A stretch of DNA of 25,107 nucleotides from CAZEYT01 sp964516295 (GCA_964516295.1 CAZEYT010000041.1:1-25107), one strand, 5' to 3'. Shown: positions 1-7,524, counted from the first letter of the stretch. Notes: a model not told the origin generated them from the letters alone. Numbers and translations: made by a program.

Positions 1-222
1 GAAACCGTTTTCCCGATTGTCGCGCCGGGCATGAAGGCCCATGGTGAAGAAATCCTCGACTGGTTCTGGAAAGACAACGTGAAAGCCAAGGTCATGCAAA
101 ACGACGGCACCTACCGTCCCCGCGTCGCCTCACCGGACGAAGCGCCCTTCGACGCTCAAGCCGAATTCCTCCACGACGCCCAATGCCGCCGCAGACGAAA
201 AACGGCCATGGCAGCTGGCTGA
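1..222 (+). CDS. ppk1: Polyphosphate kinase 1, C-terminal end (partial)
   Basis: The reading frame is open from the first base and ends at TGA, giving the last 73 residues of a protein that starts outside the window. The pattern is that of the PPK1 C-terminus: an 'ETVFPI' strand near residue 1, 'DNVKAKVMQNDGTY' around residues 25-38, then an acidic stretch leading to 'FDAQAEFL'. In the family the corresponding text is a 'lFPv' strand, then 'DN.KA..l..DGtY', then 'fnaQ'. PPK1 reversibly transfers the terminal phosphate of ATP to polyphosphate through phosphohistidine; the catalytic histidines lie upstream and cannot be checked here. After the conserved part is a basic tail ending 'RRRRKTAMAAG'. 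The next gene is convergent. Identity is judged from this short fragment alone. Confidence 0.82.
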   Translation, partial: ETVFPIVAPGMKAHGEEILDWFWKDNVKAKVMQNDGTYRPRVASPDEAPFDAQAEFLHDAQCRRRRKTAMAAG

Positions 223-332
223 AGCTAGCCAATCAACGCTTCGAATCGATTTTTCCCAGGTAAACAGTTAGCCAGAACAACAGTCGTCGGAATTCTTCAA
301 CTTGTTGTTCAAGTCCGAGAATCTAAGGCGAT

Positions 333-926
333 TCAATTGAGAGGAGGGCCAAGGAAAACGCCTACTGTCGAAATATCATTGGTCGCTTGACGCTTGTTAA
401 TCACTTGTGCGCTTCCCCCTTTAGTGATTACTACAGCTCCGCTATCCCCAAATGGCTGCCGCCCCTTGACTAGAGCAGGGCCAGCTCCGTTCGTAGAAGT
501 GATCCGCCAATTTTGCGATGTCATGAAAACCGCAGATCCCTCACTTTCTACAGTGCATGGATAGATAGCGAATGCATTGGTATTCGGTCCAGAATTAGCA
601 TTCCAAGATGATGGACGAACTGTTCCAGCCGAAAACAATTTAATAAGTTCGTTGGTTGTCGCGTAGTTAGTGAGAGACTGATACCACAATGTCAAGGATG
701 CTGCATTAGTGCCGGGCCAAGCAGTTACGTTTGTATCACCGCCGAGTTCGTCTACTTGGATCACCGACACCAGCTTCACAAGGCCAGAAGCCTGCTGGCC
801 AGCCGCAGTGAGCCTAGCTTTGTCAATACTGGAAGTAATGTTAGGAATCGCAATCGAGGCAAGAATCCCGATGATTGTGATCACTACAAGAAGCTCGATA
901 AGTGTGAAGCCGGAGGGTTTTTTCAT
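333..926 (-). CDS. Type II secretion / type IV pilin-like prepilin (pseudopilin)
   Basis: This 197-residue protein opens with a class III prepilin leader: a short basic start (MKKPSG), then FTLIE with cleavage expected between Gly6 and Phe7 and the conserved Glu at mature position 5 (residue 11). A hydrophobic alpha-1 helix of about 20 residues follows. Prepilin peptidase would cut and N-methylate it, and the helix would pack it into a pseudopilus or pilus. The rest (about residues 35-197) is a polar globular domain rich in Ser, Thr, Asn and Gly that I cannot match to a subfamily. It has a single cysteine in the mature domain, so no disulfide. No secretion or pilus assembly genes are nearby, so this is a stand-alone pilin gene. 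Its DNA is visibly more AT-rich than its neighbours. No Shine-Dalgarno sequence is seen before the ATG. Confidence 0.85.
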   Translation of the reverse strand: MKKPSGFTLIELLVVITIIGILASIAIPNITSSIDKARLTAAGQQASGLVKLVSVIQVDELGGDTNVTAWPGTNAASLTLWYQSLTNYATTNELIKLFSAGTVRPSSWNANSGPNTNAFAIYPCTVESEGSAVFMTSQNWRITSTNGAGPALVKGRQPFGDSGAVVITKGGSAQVINKRQATNDISTVGVFLGPPLN

Positions 927-943
927 AAATAGGTGGTGACAAA

Positions 944-972
944 ACTGTGCTTGTCTGCGGACGGAATGTCAA
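944..972 (-). promoter_or_regulatory. Candidate promoter of the pseudopilin gene
   Basis: On the minus strand a perfect TTGACA (967-972) is followed after 17 bases by CACAGT (944-949), which matches only three of six -10 consensus bases. It lies 17 bases before the ATG at 926. The -35 and the spacing are good and the -10 is poor, so this is only a candidate. Confidence 0.35.
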
Positions 973-985
973 ACCGGATTTCCTT

Positions 986-1013
986 CGAGACTACGGGTTT
1001 TTTCGTAGTCCCG
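986..1013 (-). terminator. Hairpin after the lipoprotein gene (possible terminator without a U tract)
   Basis: CGGGACTACG and CGTAGTCTCG (minus strand) form a 10-bp stem with one G-U pair around an 8-base A-rich loop (AAAAAACC). It starts 15 bases after the stop of the lipoprotein gene and precedes the pilin promoter candidate. The G-U pair becomes an A-C mismatch on the plus strand, so the structure favours minus-strand RNA. No run of U follows, so termination is a guess from position. Confidence 0.45.
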
Positions 1014-1028
1014 TCCCCTGGCGTTTGA

Positions 1029-1418
1029 TCAACGATCAGGAGTCGGGCTGTTTGTGACTCCGGCTCCGAGGGTATCGGTGAAACTCTTTCCAGCCTCTTT
1101 CAGGGCGGAGCCGAAGCCCTCGATGGCCCGGCGAGCATCCAGTAGCGCACGGGCCATCCGGGCGGCTTGGAAATCCGATTGGAGGGCAACCACCTGGCGG
1201 CGGAGATCGGACACGGGCTTTCCTTGAGCCTCGAGATCGGTGAGCTGGCGGTCCAACTTGGAGAGGCTCGCTTCAAAAGCCGCCTGCGTGGTGTCGTTGG
1301 GGTTGGCTTTGAATTCCGTCAGTTGCCGTCGGGCCGTGTCTAGCGTGCGTTCCGGCGAATCGCAGGCGGTGAGCACAACGGAGAGAACAACCGCGCTCAA
1401 CAGACGGAGGATTTTCAC
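1029..1418 (-). CDS. Small putative lipoprotein, helical
   Basis: From the GTG at 1418 the product is 129 residues. It has a clean lipoprotein signal peptide: MKILRLL, a hydrophobic core, then the lipobox L-T-A-C with the lipidated cysteine at about residue 19. The rest is charged and almost wholly helical, with Leu/Ala heptad-like spacing from about residue 25 to 105, so a coiled coil or helical bundle in the periplasm is likely. The residue after Cys is Asp, which in enterobacteria means inner-membrane retention; whether that holds here is unknown. I chose the GTG because it overlaps the pgi stop by four bases (GTGA) and puts Met directly before the signal peptide; an ATG at 1460 would add a Cys-rich basic stretch. 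I do not recognise a family or function. Confidence 0.7.
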   Translation of the reverse strand: MKILRLLSAVVLSVVLTACDSPERTLDTARRQLTEFKANPNDTTQAAFEASLSKLDRQLTDLEAQGKPVSDLRRQVVALQSDFQAARMARALLDARRAIEGFGSALKEAGKSFTDTLGAGVTNSPTPDR

Positions 1419-3004
1419 GCCACAAACGCAAACGTGTCGACGCCGGGTGAGCGTCCGCATTTTTGTTCAACCGAGGAATGGTTGGCGGCGAGGTGCCGTC
1501 CGACATGAAACACATCTTCTGGATCGGCTTCCACGGCGAGGGCGATTTCCTCGGCGGTCAGCGCCTTTCCGGCGGATTTGAGGTGGGCCAGAACGCGGCT
1601 TTGGAGTTCGAGGACCAAGGCGGCGGCCTTCTTGCCGGCTTCCACGCCCGGCTGATGGTAGGCGTTGATGTTGACCAAGGATCCGTAGAACCCGACCGCA
1701 CGCTCGAAAAGGGCGATGAGGCCGCCGAGTTGAAAGGCATTGAATTCCGGAATGCTGATCGTGATCGATTCGCGTCCCTTTTCATGAAGGGCACTGCGGG
1801 TGCCGCGAAGAAATCCCTGGAGGTAATCGCCAGCAGTGACGCCCGGCTCGACCTCGAGCACTTCCCCGGCGGTGGCACGACGCACCTCGAGGAAGGTGAC
1901 AAAAAAGTTGTTCACGCCATCCCGCAATTGCTGGACGTAGGCGTGCTGGTCGGTCGAGCCTTTGTTTCCATAAACCGCGATGCCTTGGTTGACCACCTTG
2001 CCGCTGCGGTCGAGTTCTTTGCCGAGCGATTCCATCACGAGTTGCTGCAAGTAGCGGCTGAGGAGCAGGAGGCGGTCTTTGTAAGGCAGGACAACCATGT
2101 CCTTGGCCCCGCGACCTCCGCCCGCGTGGAACCACATCAGCGCGAGGAGCATGGCGGCGTTTTTGCGGATGTCATCCGTCCGGGTCTTCTCATCCATCGC
2201 GGCCGCGCCGGCAAGAAACTGCTTCACGTCGAGGCCTTGGAGCGCCATGGGAACAAGACCAACGGCGCTCATCACGGAGGTCCGGCCGCCGACCCAGTCC
2301 CACATCGGGAAACGTCGGAGCCAACCTTCGGAAACCGCCACTTTATCGAGCTCGCTACCTGCTCCGGTGACCGCGACGAAATTCGGTGCAAAAGCAATGC
2401 CGGCTTTCGCGAACGCAGCTTGGGCGGTCAACATACCGTTCCGCGATTCCTTGGTTCCGCCGGATTTCGAGATGACAACAACCAGCGTCGTGGCGAGGGC
2501 CGCGCCGATCTGAGCCAGAACCTTCTGCATGCCATCGGGGTCGGTGTTGTCGAAGAAATGGACTTTCAGCGGGTCATTCGGACTCCAGAGTGCATCCGCC
2601 ACAAGTTGCGGGCCGAGGGCCGAGCCGCCGATTCCGACGACAAGGACATCGGTGAACTTTGCGCCGCCCGAGGACACGATCTTTCCGCCGTGAACGGAGG
2701 CGGCAAACTCAAGAATCGCTTTCTCGGTTTCTTCGATCTCGCCGCGCAATTCCGGCGTCGGTGCCAGCGCGGGATTCCGCAGCCAGTAATGCCCGACCAT
2801 TCTGTGCTCGTCGGCATTGGCAATCGCCCCGCCTTCGAGTTCTTTCATTTCCTTACAAGCGCGGTCGGCCGCCACCGCCATTCCGGCAAAGAAATCCTCG
2901 CCGAAATCCATCCGGCTGATGTCCACCGAGACGCCCAGATCATCGTAATTCAGGAAAAACTGTTCGAAACGTGACCAAAGCGGGGAATGGGTGGTTGAGT
3001 TCAC
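1415..3004 (-). CDS. pgi: Glucose-6-phosphate isomerase
   Basis: PGI interconverts glucose 6-phosphate and fructose 6-phosphate in glycolysis and gluconeogenesis in the cytoplasm. From the GTG at 3004 it is 529 residues with two SIS sugar-isomerase domains. Visible motifs, numbered from that start: GIGGSALGP (124-132), the phosphate-binding SKSGGTKES (179-187), GGRTSVMSAVG (239-249), catalytic Glu in MESLGKELD (Glu325), GSTDQH with His354, and the active Lys in YHQPGVEAGKK (449-459). The wording is close to the cyanobacterial-type PGI branch. A helical tail (about 480-510) follows the core. A TTG at 3040 would add 12 residues but overlaps tsaE, which runs the other way, so I prefer GTG 3004; neither has a clear ribosome binding site. 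It is coupled to the downstream lipoprotein gene by GTGA. Confidence 0.93.
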   Translation of the reverse strand: MNSTTHSPLWSRFEQFFLNYDDLGVSVDISRMDFGEDFFAGMAVAADRACKEMKELEGGAIANADEHRMVGHYWLRNPALAPTPELRGEIEETEKAILEFAASVHGGKIVSSGGAKFTDVLVVGIGGSALGPQLVADALWSPNDPLKVHFFDNTDPDGMQKVLAQIGAALATTLVVVISKSGGTKESRNGMLTAQAAFAKAGIAFAPNFVAVTGAGSELDKVAVSEGWLRRFPMWDWVGGRTSVMSAVGLVPMALQGLDVKQFLAGAAAMDEKTRTDDIRKNAAMLLALMWFHAGGGRGAKDMVVLPYKDRLLLLSRYLQQLVMESLGKELDRSGKVVNQGIAVYGNKGSTDQHAYVQQLRDGVNNFFVTFLEVRRATAGEVLEVEPGVTAGDYLQGFLRGTRSALHEKGRESITISIPEFNAFQLGGLIALFERAVGFYGSLVNINAYHQPGVEAGKKAAALVLELQSRVLAHLKSAGKALTAEEIALAVEADPEDVFHVGRHLAANHSSVEQKCGRSPGVDTFAFVA

Positions 3005-3024
3005 GAGAGTCAGCGAACTAGAAT
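2995..3024 (+). promoter_or_regulatory. Candidate promoter of tsaE-tsaB
   Basis: TTGAGT (2995-3000) and TAGAAT (3019-3024; five of six consensus bases) are 18 bases apart. The -10 ends only nine bases before the tsaE ATG, so the transcript would carry at most a few leader bases. It overlaps the start region of pgi on the other strand. Confidence 0.42.
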
Positions 3025-3033
3025 CGCCCGGGC

Positions 3034-3495
3034 ATGGCAAATCGAAATCCGCTTTGTGACGAATTCTTCACGGAAGACGGGCTCCTGTGTCCGGATGAAG
3101 AAGCGACCCGCGCCGCCGGGCGGGCTTGGAGCGCGTTTCTTGGCGGGAGAGCGGTGCTGGCGCTCGAGGGTCCTCTCGGTGCGGGAAAAACCTGCTTCGT
3201 CAAAGGCCTGGCCGAGGGCCTGGGCATCGATCCCGCCTTGGTGGCCAGTCCCACGTTCACGCTGGTTCACGAGTATCCGGGCGGCCAAAAGCCGCTTGTG
3301 CATTTCGACCTCTACCGCTTGGAGGACGCTTCGGAGCTGGAGGCCATCGGGTTCTACGACTACCTCGCCGCTCCCGGAATCTGCGCGATCGAATGGGGCG
3401 ATAAGTTTCCAGAAGCACTCCCGCCGACGGCCTGGCGGCTGCACTTTGAGATCTCCGGAACCGCCCGGTTCTTGAAAGCCTCCCAAGACAAATGA
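3034..3495 (+). CDS. tsaE: tRNA threonylcarbamoyladenosine biosynthesis ATPase TsaE
   Basis: TsaE is the P-loop ATPase that works with TsaB and TsaD to transfer threonylcarbamoyl to A37 of ANN-decoding tRNAs (t6A). The 153-residue protein has Walker A GPLGAGKT (46-53), the family motif SPTFTLVHEY (72-81), FDLYRLED (91-98, Walker B region) and EWGDK (120-124). Length fits the family (about 150-160). About 15 extra residues precede the usual start of homology, but no better start is seen. Its stop overlaps the tsaB start by four bases (ATGA), so the two are translated together. A -10-like TAGAAT lies nine bases upstream, and there is no Shine-Dalgarno sequence. Confidence 0.95.
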   Translation: MANRNPLCDEFFTEDGLLCPDEEATRAAGRAWSAFLGGRAVLALEGPLGAGKTCFVKGLAEGLGIDPALVASPTFTLVHEYPGGQKPLVHFDLYRLEDASELEAIGFYDYLAAPGICAIEWGDKFPEALPPTAWRLHFEISGTARFLKASQDK

Positions 3496-4067
3496 GAACG
3501 CTCGTCATCGAGAATTCCACGTCTCACGGCAGTCTCGCTTTGGTCGAAGACGGCAAGATTTTGGTGGAGAAAATTCATTCCAGTCCACGCGGACGCGGGA
3601 CCGGGTGGTTTCTTCAGTTGGACGAATTCGCGAAAGAACGCATTGACCTTTTGGTCGTCGGAACGGGCCCGGGAAGCTACAATGGTCTTCGCTCGTCGAT
3701 TGCAGCCGGATGGGGGTTCGCACGGGCTCGTGGCATACCGGTCCACGGGCTTTCCTCGTTGCTCGGATACTCACCCGACGACTACACCGTCGTCGGCGAT
3801 GCCCGGGCCGGACAGTGGTTTTTTGCGCGGGTTTGCCGGGGAGATTTCGTCGAAGGTCCGTTTCTGCTCCCGGCCGGCTCACCGCTGGCGTTGCACGGCC
3901 ATCCGCTTTTCGGAGCCACGTCGCTCGACGAGGTTCCATCAGCGGAAATCCTCGCTCCGCGCGCCGCTCTCCTGGCCCGGTGGCTGGACCGCACTGGCCC
4001 CGCCGAACCGCTCTACCTCAAGCCGCCGCACATCACCCAACCCGCGCCACCCTCACTCAGACGCTGA
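3492..4067 (+). CDS. tsaB: tRNA threonylcarbamoyladenosine biosynthesis protein TsaB
   Basis: TsaB is the catalytically inactive ASKHA-fold partner that forms a heterodimer with TsaD in t6A synthesis. This 191-residue copy shows the N-terminal ENST(S)-GSLAL strand turn (7-17), the hallmark VVGTGPGSYNGLRSSIAAGWGFA (about 55-77) and GIPVHGLSSL (81-90). It ends with the short 'PLYLKPP' strand that typically closes TsaB. It is shorter than the E. coli protein (231), mostly by a reduced C-terminal half, as in many non-proteobacterial members. It is coupled to tsaE by an ATGA overlap. Its 3' end overlaps the 3' end of the opposing histidine kinase gene by 15 bases. TsaD and TsaC are not in the window. 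Confidence 0.92.
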   Translation: MRTLVIENSTSHGSLALVEDGKILVEKIHSSPRGRGTGWFLQLDEFAKERIDLLVVGTGPGSYNGLRSSIAAGWGFARARGIPVHGLSSLLGYSPDDYTVVGDARAGQWFFARVCRGDFVEGPFLLPAGSPLALHGHPLFGATSLDEVPSAEILAPRAALLARWLDRTGPAEPLYLKPPHITQPAPPSLRR

Positions 4068-5237
4068 GCCGCCGGAGCCCTGCTCCAAAAACCGCACCCG
4101 CCGGTCTCCCCGCGGCAGACGGACCGTCAGCGACAGGCCTTTGCCGGGCACGCTTTCCAGAATGACCTCTCCTCCGTGTGCCCGGACGATGCGCCGCACA
4201 ATCAGCAGACCTAGTCCGCTCCCACCGGCTTTGGTGGTAAAGTAGGGCTCAAAAATCCGGCTGATGTTGTCGGACGGAATCCCCCCGCCGGTATCGACAA
4301 AAGAAATGTTCACATGCGTCTCATCGGCCCGGCTCTTCACGCGGAGAAATCCCCCGCTCTTCATCGCCTGAAAAGCATTCCGCACAATGTTGTAGAACGC
4401 CTGTTTGATTTGCTCCCGGTCGACCTCGATCAGCGGGAGATTCGGGTCCAGGTCGGACTGGACAATCACATCGCGGTCATGAATCTCCGCCTCCAAAAAG
4501 GCCACCGATTCATCGACGATGGCATTCAGATTTTCCGGTTTCATCTCCAACGGCTGCGGACGGATGGCTCGGAGGAATTGGGTGATGATATGATCGAGAC
4601 GTGAGACCTCGCCACGGGCAATCGCAACGGATTTTTCCAAATCCCCCCGCGCCTTGGCCGGCAGCTTCTGCAATTTTCGCTGCATGAGCTGGAGGTGGAT
4701 GTCCAAGGAGTTCAGAGGGTTGCCGATCTCATGGGCGACCCCCGCCGCCAGCATCGTCAAGGCCGAGAATCGCTCACTTTCAATCGTCTCCTCGGTCGCG
4801 CGGCGCGTTTGGGTGATGTCCCGCAGAATGATCGCCCGGCCGACGGTCTCCCGCCGCCCCTCCTCCGGCTCATCGCTCAGGAGCGGAACGACGTAGAAAT
4901 TCAGCAGCCGGCTTTCGGGATAGAACACCTCGAGATCCCGGCTGATCACCTCGTCGCCGGGCCCGCTGAGCGCTTCCCAATCCAAGCCACGGATCACCTC
5001 GCCCAGCGGTTGTCCGATGCTGCCCTCGGCTTCCACACCGAAAAACCCGCACGCTGCGCGGTTCAGATAGATCAGACGGCCTTTCGGGTCGGTGACAATG
5101 ACCCCCTCGAGGATCGCGTTGAAAATCGTTTCGAGAAACCCCTTCTCCCGCGCGATTTCCACCAGATAACTCTGTACCTCGCCCGGTTGGACGAGGCCGA
5201 TGCGCTCAATGAGTTTGTCCAGAAATCCGCGTCTCAT
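4053..5237 (-). CDS. Soluble PAS-domain sensor histidine kinase (NtrB-like)
   Basis: From the ATG at 5237 (ATGA overlap with the aldehyde dehydrogenase stop) the protein is 394 residues with no membrane segment, so it should sense something in the cytoplasm. Order: a short N-terminal helix, a PAS domain (about 36-142, with DPKGRLIYLNRAA), then HisKA with H-box AAGVAHEIGNPLNSL (phospho-acceptor His169). The HATPase_c domain has the N box NIVRNAFQAM (Asn287), G1 DTGGGIP, F box FEPYFTTK and G2 GSGLGL (339-344). All key residues are present, so it should be active. The H-box and layout resemble NtrB-type kinases, which usually pair with sigma-54-dependent regulators. No response regulator is next to it; its only co-transcribed partner is the aldehyde dehydrogenase. 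Signal and target cannot be read from the sequence. Confidence 0.9.
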   Translation of the reverse strand: MRRGFLDKLIERIGLVQPGEVQSYLVEIAREKGFLETIFNAILEGVIVTDPKGRLIYLNRAACGFFGVEAEGSIGQPLGEVIRGLDWEALSGPGDEVISRDLEVFYPESRLLNFYVVPLLSDEPEEGRRETVGRAIILRDITQTRRATEETIESERFSALTMLAAGVAHEIGNPLNSLDIHLQLMQRKLQKLPAKARGDLEKSVAIARGEVSRLDHIITQFLRAIRPQPLEMKPENLNAIVDESVAFLEAEIHDRDVIVQSDLDPNLPLIEVDREQIKQAFYNIVRNAFQAMKSGGFLRVKSRADETHVNISFVDTGGGIPSDNISRIFEPYFTTKAGGSGLGLLIVRRIVRAHGGEVILESVPGKGLSLTVRLPRGDRRVRFLEQGSGGSASE

Positions 5238-6628
5238 GGTTTCCACTGCACCGCCTGCTCGTCCACAGCAAACCGCACGAACCCCTGCCCGCCCGGACGT
5301 CCGTTTCCAGAGGCTCCCCAACCTCCAAACGGCAGCGTGGACGGCGAAAAGGTCGTGGGGAGATTGCGGTAAAGATTGCCCACGTTGAGTCGTCTTCCGA
5401 TGGTTTCAAAAACCTCGTCGTCCGCTGTGAAAATCGAGGCGGTGAGGCCAAACTTCCAAGCCTCATGCCGCGCCACGGCTGTCGGTGCATCGGCCACCGA
5501 CTCGACCACCAGCACCGGGACAAACGACTCCCGCGTGGCCAAGAGCGAGGCATCCAGGCCGGCGGGATCGTGACACTCCAGAACGGCCGGGGAAACATAG
5601 TACCCGCGGCGTCCCTCAACGTCGTCGGGGACCGAGCCGGAGACAATCCACTCGCCGAGATTGAGCGAGGTCAGCTCACGATATCGATCCACCGCCGCCG
5701 CGCTGACCAGCGGACCGAGGAGCGTCGATTCCGCCAGCGGGCTCCCCGGCACGTAGCGCGTGAGCGAGGTTCGAAGGCGGGCTAGAAACTCCTCGCGCAC
5801 CGCCTCATGAACAATGACGCGCGACGTCGCATTGCAACGTTGTCCGGCCGTCAGGCAGGCCCCGTCCGCAACCGCCGCGGCCGCGGCCTCGAGATCCGCA
5901 TCCGACCACACCAAGACCGAGCATTTTCCGCCGAGTTCCAGCGCGAGAGATTTGGAGTAGTCCGCCGCGAGATCGCGCGCCAGCGCGGTGCCGACCGGGA
6001 TCGAGCCGGTGAAACACACCGCCCGCACGGCGGGATGCAAAGACAAGTCCCTCCCGACCGCCCCCCAACCTGGCACAAACTCAAAAACACCCGCCGGAAG
6101 AGCCTCCTGCATCGCCGCGGCATACATGGCTCCGACTCCGACGGCGAGTGGCGACGGCTTAAAGATCACCGTATTTCCCGCCAGCAGATACGCGACCGTG
6201 GCTCCATGGCCGAGGTGGACAGGGAAATTGAAAGGAGCAATCACCGCGGCCGGGCCGCGGGGACACCGCCGAACGGCCGCCGGGTGCGGGCCGGTCTCGA
6301 CCGCTTCCTCGCGGAGAAACCGCTCGCCATCGCGAAAGGTCAGATCAAACTTCGCCACCGCCGCCGCCATCTCCAGGCGCGCCTCGCGAAGCGGCTTACC
6401 GACTTCCAGCGCGATGGCCTCCGCCAACGCCTCACTTCGCGCCGCGACACGCTCGCGACAGCCCTCCAAAAACTCACGGCGTTGATCGAGCGTCAGCCCC
6501 GCCCACGCAGGAAATGCCCCGACCGAGCGCGCGACCGCGGCTTCGACATCCCCGCTTCGAAACAAAGACAACTCGCGCGATAGGTCGCCGGGAGCAAGAT
6601 TCCGCCATTCCACCGGATCGGGTGACAT
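5234..6628 (-). CDS. NAD(P)-dependent aldehyde dehydrogenase, AstD-like
   Basis: This 464-residue ALDH-superfamily enzyme would oxidise an aldehyde to its acid. Core residues are all there: the oxyanion Asn in APFNFP (Asn134), the cofactor Lys in IFKPS (Lys157), FTGS (207-210), general base Glu in ELGGK (Glu231), and the nucleophile Cys in GQRCNATSR (Cys265). APFNFPVHLGHG followed by LLAGNTVIFKPS is characteristic of the succinylglutamate-semialdehyde dehydrogenase (AstD) branch. No other arginine-succinyltransferase pathway gene is nearby, so the substrate is uncertain and I give no symbol. Its length is somewhat short for the superfamily (about 480-490). It leads a two-gene operon with the coupled histidine kinase. 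TauE lies 39 bases upstream on the same strand and may belong to the same transcript. Confidence 0.88.
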   Translation of the reverse strand: MSPDPVEWRNLAPGDLSRELSLFRSGDVEAAVARSVGAFPAWAGLTLDQRREFLEGCRERVAARSEALAEAIALEVGKPLREARLEMAAAVAKFDLTFRDGERFLREEAVETGPHPAAVRRCPRGPAAVIAPFNFPVHLGHGATVAYLLAGNTVIFKPSPLAVGVGAMYAAAMQEALPAGVFEFVPGWGAVGRDLSLHPAVRAVCFTGSIPVGTALARDLAADYSKSLALELGGKCSVLVWSDADLEAAAAAVADGACLTAGQRCNATSRVIVHEAVREEFLARLRTSLTRYVPGSPLAESTLLGPLVSAAAVDRYRELTSLNLGEWIVSGSVPDDVEGRRGYYVSPAVLECHDPAGLDASLLATRESFVPVLVVESVADAPTAVARHEAWKFGLTASIFTADDEVFETIGRRLNVGNLYRNLPTTFSPSTLPFGGWGASGNGRPGGQGFVRFAVDEQAVQWKP

Positions 6629-6667
6629 ATCGAGAGCCTATCACCGGCCACCCCGGAATCTCAACCG

Positions 6668-7438
6668 TCAATCCCGCACAAACTCCCGCCAGAAAAACAC
6701 GACGGAAAGCGACACCCCGATCGCTCCAACCAAAAAGCGCACCTGCTTTTGCGAGATTCGCTGCGCAAAAGCCGAACCGAGATAGTAGCCGGCCGTGGCA
6801 CCGATCGTCATGACCACCGCCTGGGGCCAGATGATGAGACCCGCAAAAACAAAGTAAACCGTGGCCACGACATTGATCAACGCCGCGAGGACGGTCTTGA
6901 TCGCATTCATCTCGTGAATGTGATGCAGGCCGAGCAGACCCATGGTCGCCAGCATCAGAATTCCGATGCCTGCCCCGAAGTATCCCCCATAGACCGCCAC
7001 GCCAAACTGGAGCACCAACGCCGCCGCCGTGCCCGCAGCGGTTTTCCCGATCGTCGTCGCTTCCAGGCCGGCCAGACGACGGATCGCATTGTTCAGCAGA
7101 AATAAAAGCGTCGCAAAGAAAATGAGGAACGGCACCAATTGATCGAAGACCTTCTCGCTGGTCTTCGTCAGGAGCCACGCACCGATCAATCCGCCCACAA
7201 TGCTCACGGGCGCAAACCGCCCCAGCCACGGGCGCACCGCCGGAAGGTGACTGCGGTAGCCGTAGAGACTCCCGACAATCCCAATCAGCAACGCGAGTGT
7301 GCTCGTGGCATTGGCCTGAATCGACGGCATTCCGAACGCGATGAGCGCTGGAAATGTCAGGATCGTTCCTCCGCCGGCGATGGCATTCATCCCGCCCGCC
7401 ACGCAGGCCGCGAGAAACAAAATCACAAACTCCGTCAT
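6668..7438 (-). CDS. TauE/SafE family membrane transporter (putative sulfite or anion exporter)
   Basis: The 256-residue protein is almost entirely hydrophobic, with about eight membrane segments arranged as two repeats. The first repeat carries AGGGTILTFPAL (21-32) and the second GGYFGAGIGILMLA, the two Gly-rich motifs that define TauE/SafE. Family members export sulfite, sulfonates or related organic anions at the inner membrane; the substrate cannot be told here. The ATG at 7438 has a partial ribosome binding site (GGTGAG, four bases upstream). The plus-strand channel gene starts 86 bases away, head to head. The aldehyde dehydrogenase gene follows after 39 bases on the same strand. No sulfur-metabolism gene is nearby. 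Confidence 0.87.
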   Translation of the reverse strand: MTEFVILFLAACVAGGMNAIAGGGTILTFPALIAFGMPSIQANATSTLALLIGIVGSLYGYRSHLPAVRPWLGRFAPVSIVGGLIGAWLLTKTSEKVFDQLVPFLIFFATLLFLLNNAIRRLAGLEATTIGKTAAGTAAALVLQFGVAVYGGYFGAGIGILMLATMGLLGLHHIHEMNAIKTVLAALINVVATVYFVFAGLIIWPQAVVMTIGATAGYYLGSAFAQRISQKQVRFLVGAIGVSLSVVFFWREFVRD

Positions 7439-7469
7439 CGTCTCACCCTACCCGTCCGTTGGATTTCTG

Positions 7470-7494
7470 GGGAGCGGGAAAAAATTCGCCTCCC
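7470..7494 (+). other. Hairpin between divergent transporter and channel genes
   Basis: GGGAGCGGG and TTCG-C-CTCCC form a nine-pair stem with one bulged C and two G-U pairs on the plus strand, around a loop of six A. It sits in the 86-base space between two genes that run apart, so it cannot be their terminator; it may be part of a leader or chance. The bulge and wobble pairs weaken it. Confidence 0.3.
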
Positions 7495-7524
7495 GTCCGG
7501 GCTTTGTACATGCTCGGACTCCCG

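Noticed and set aside
295..315. Short inverted repeat (ACTTG-TTGTT-CAAGT) between ppk1 and the pilin gene
   Set aside because: A five-pair stem with no U tract or flanking pairs is too weak to call a terminator.
1463..2974. 503-codon open frame on the plus strand opposite pgi
   Set aside because: It is the mirror of a well-supported GC-rich gene; its translation is low-complexity, charged and matches no fold, and pgi carries all family motifs.
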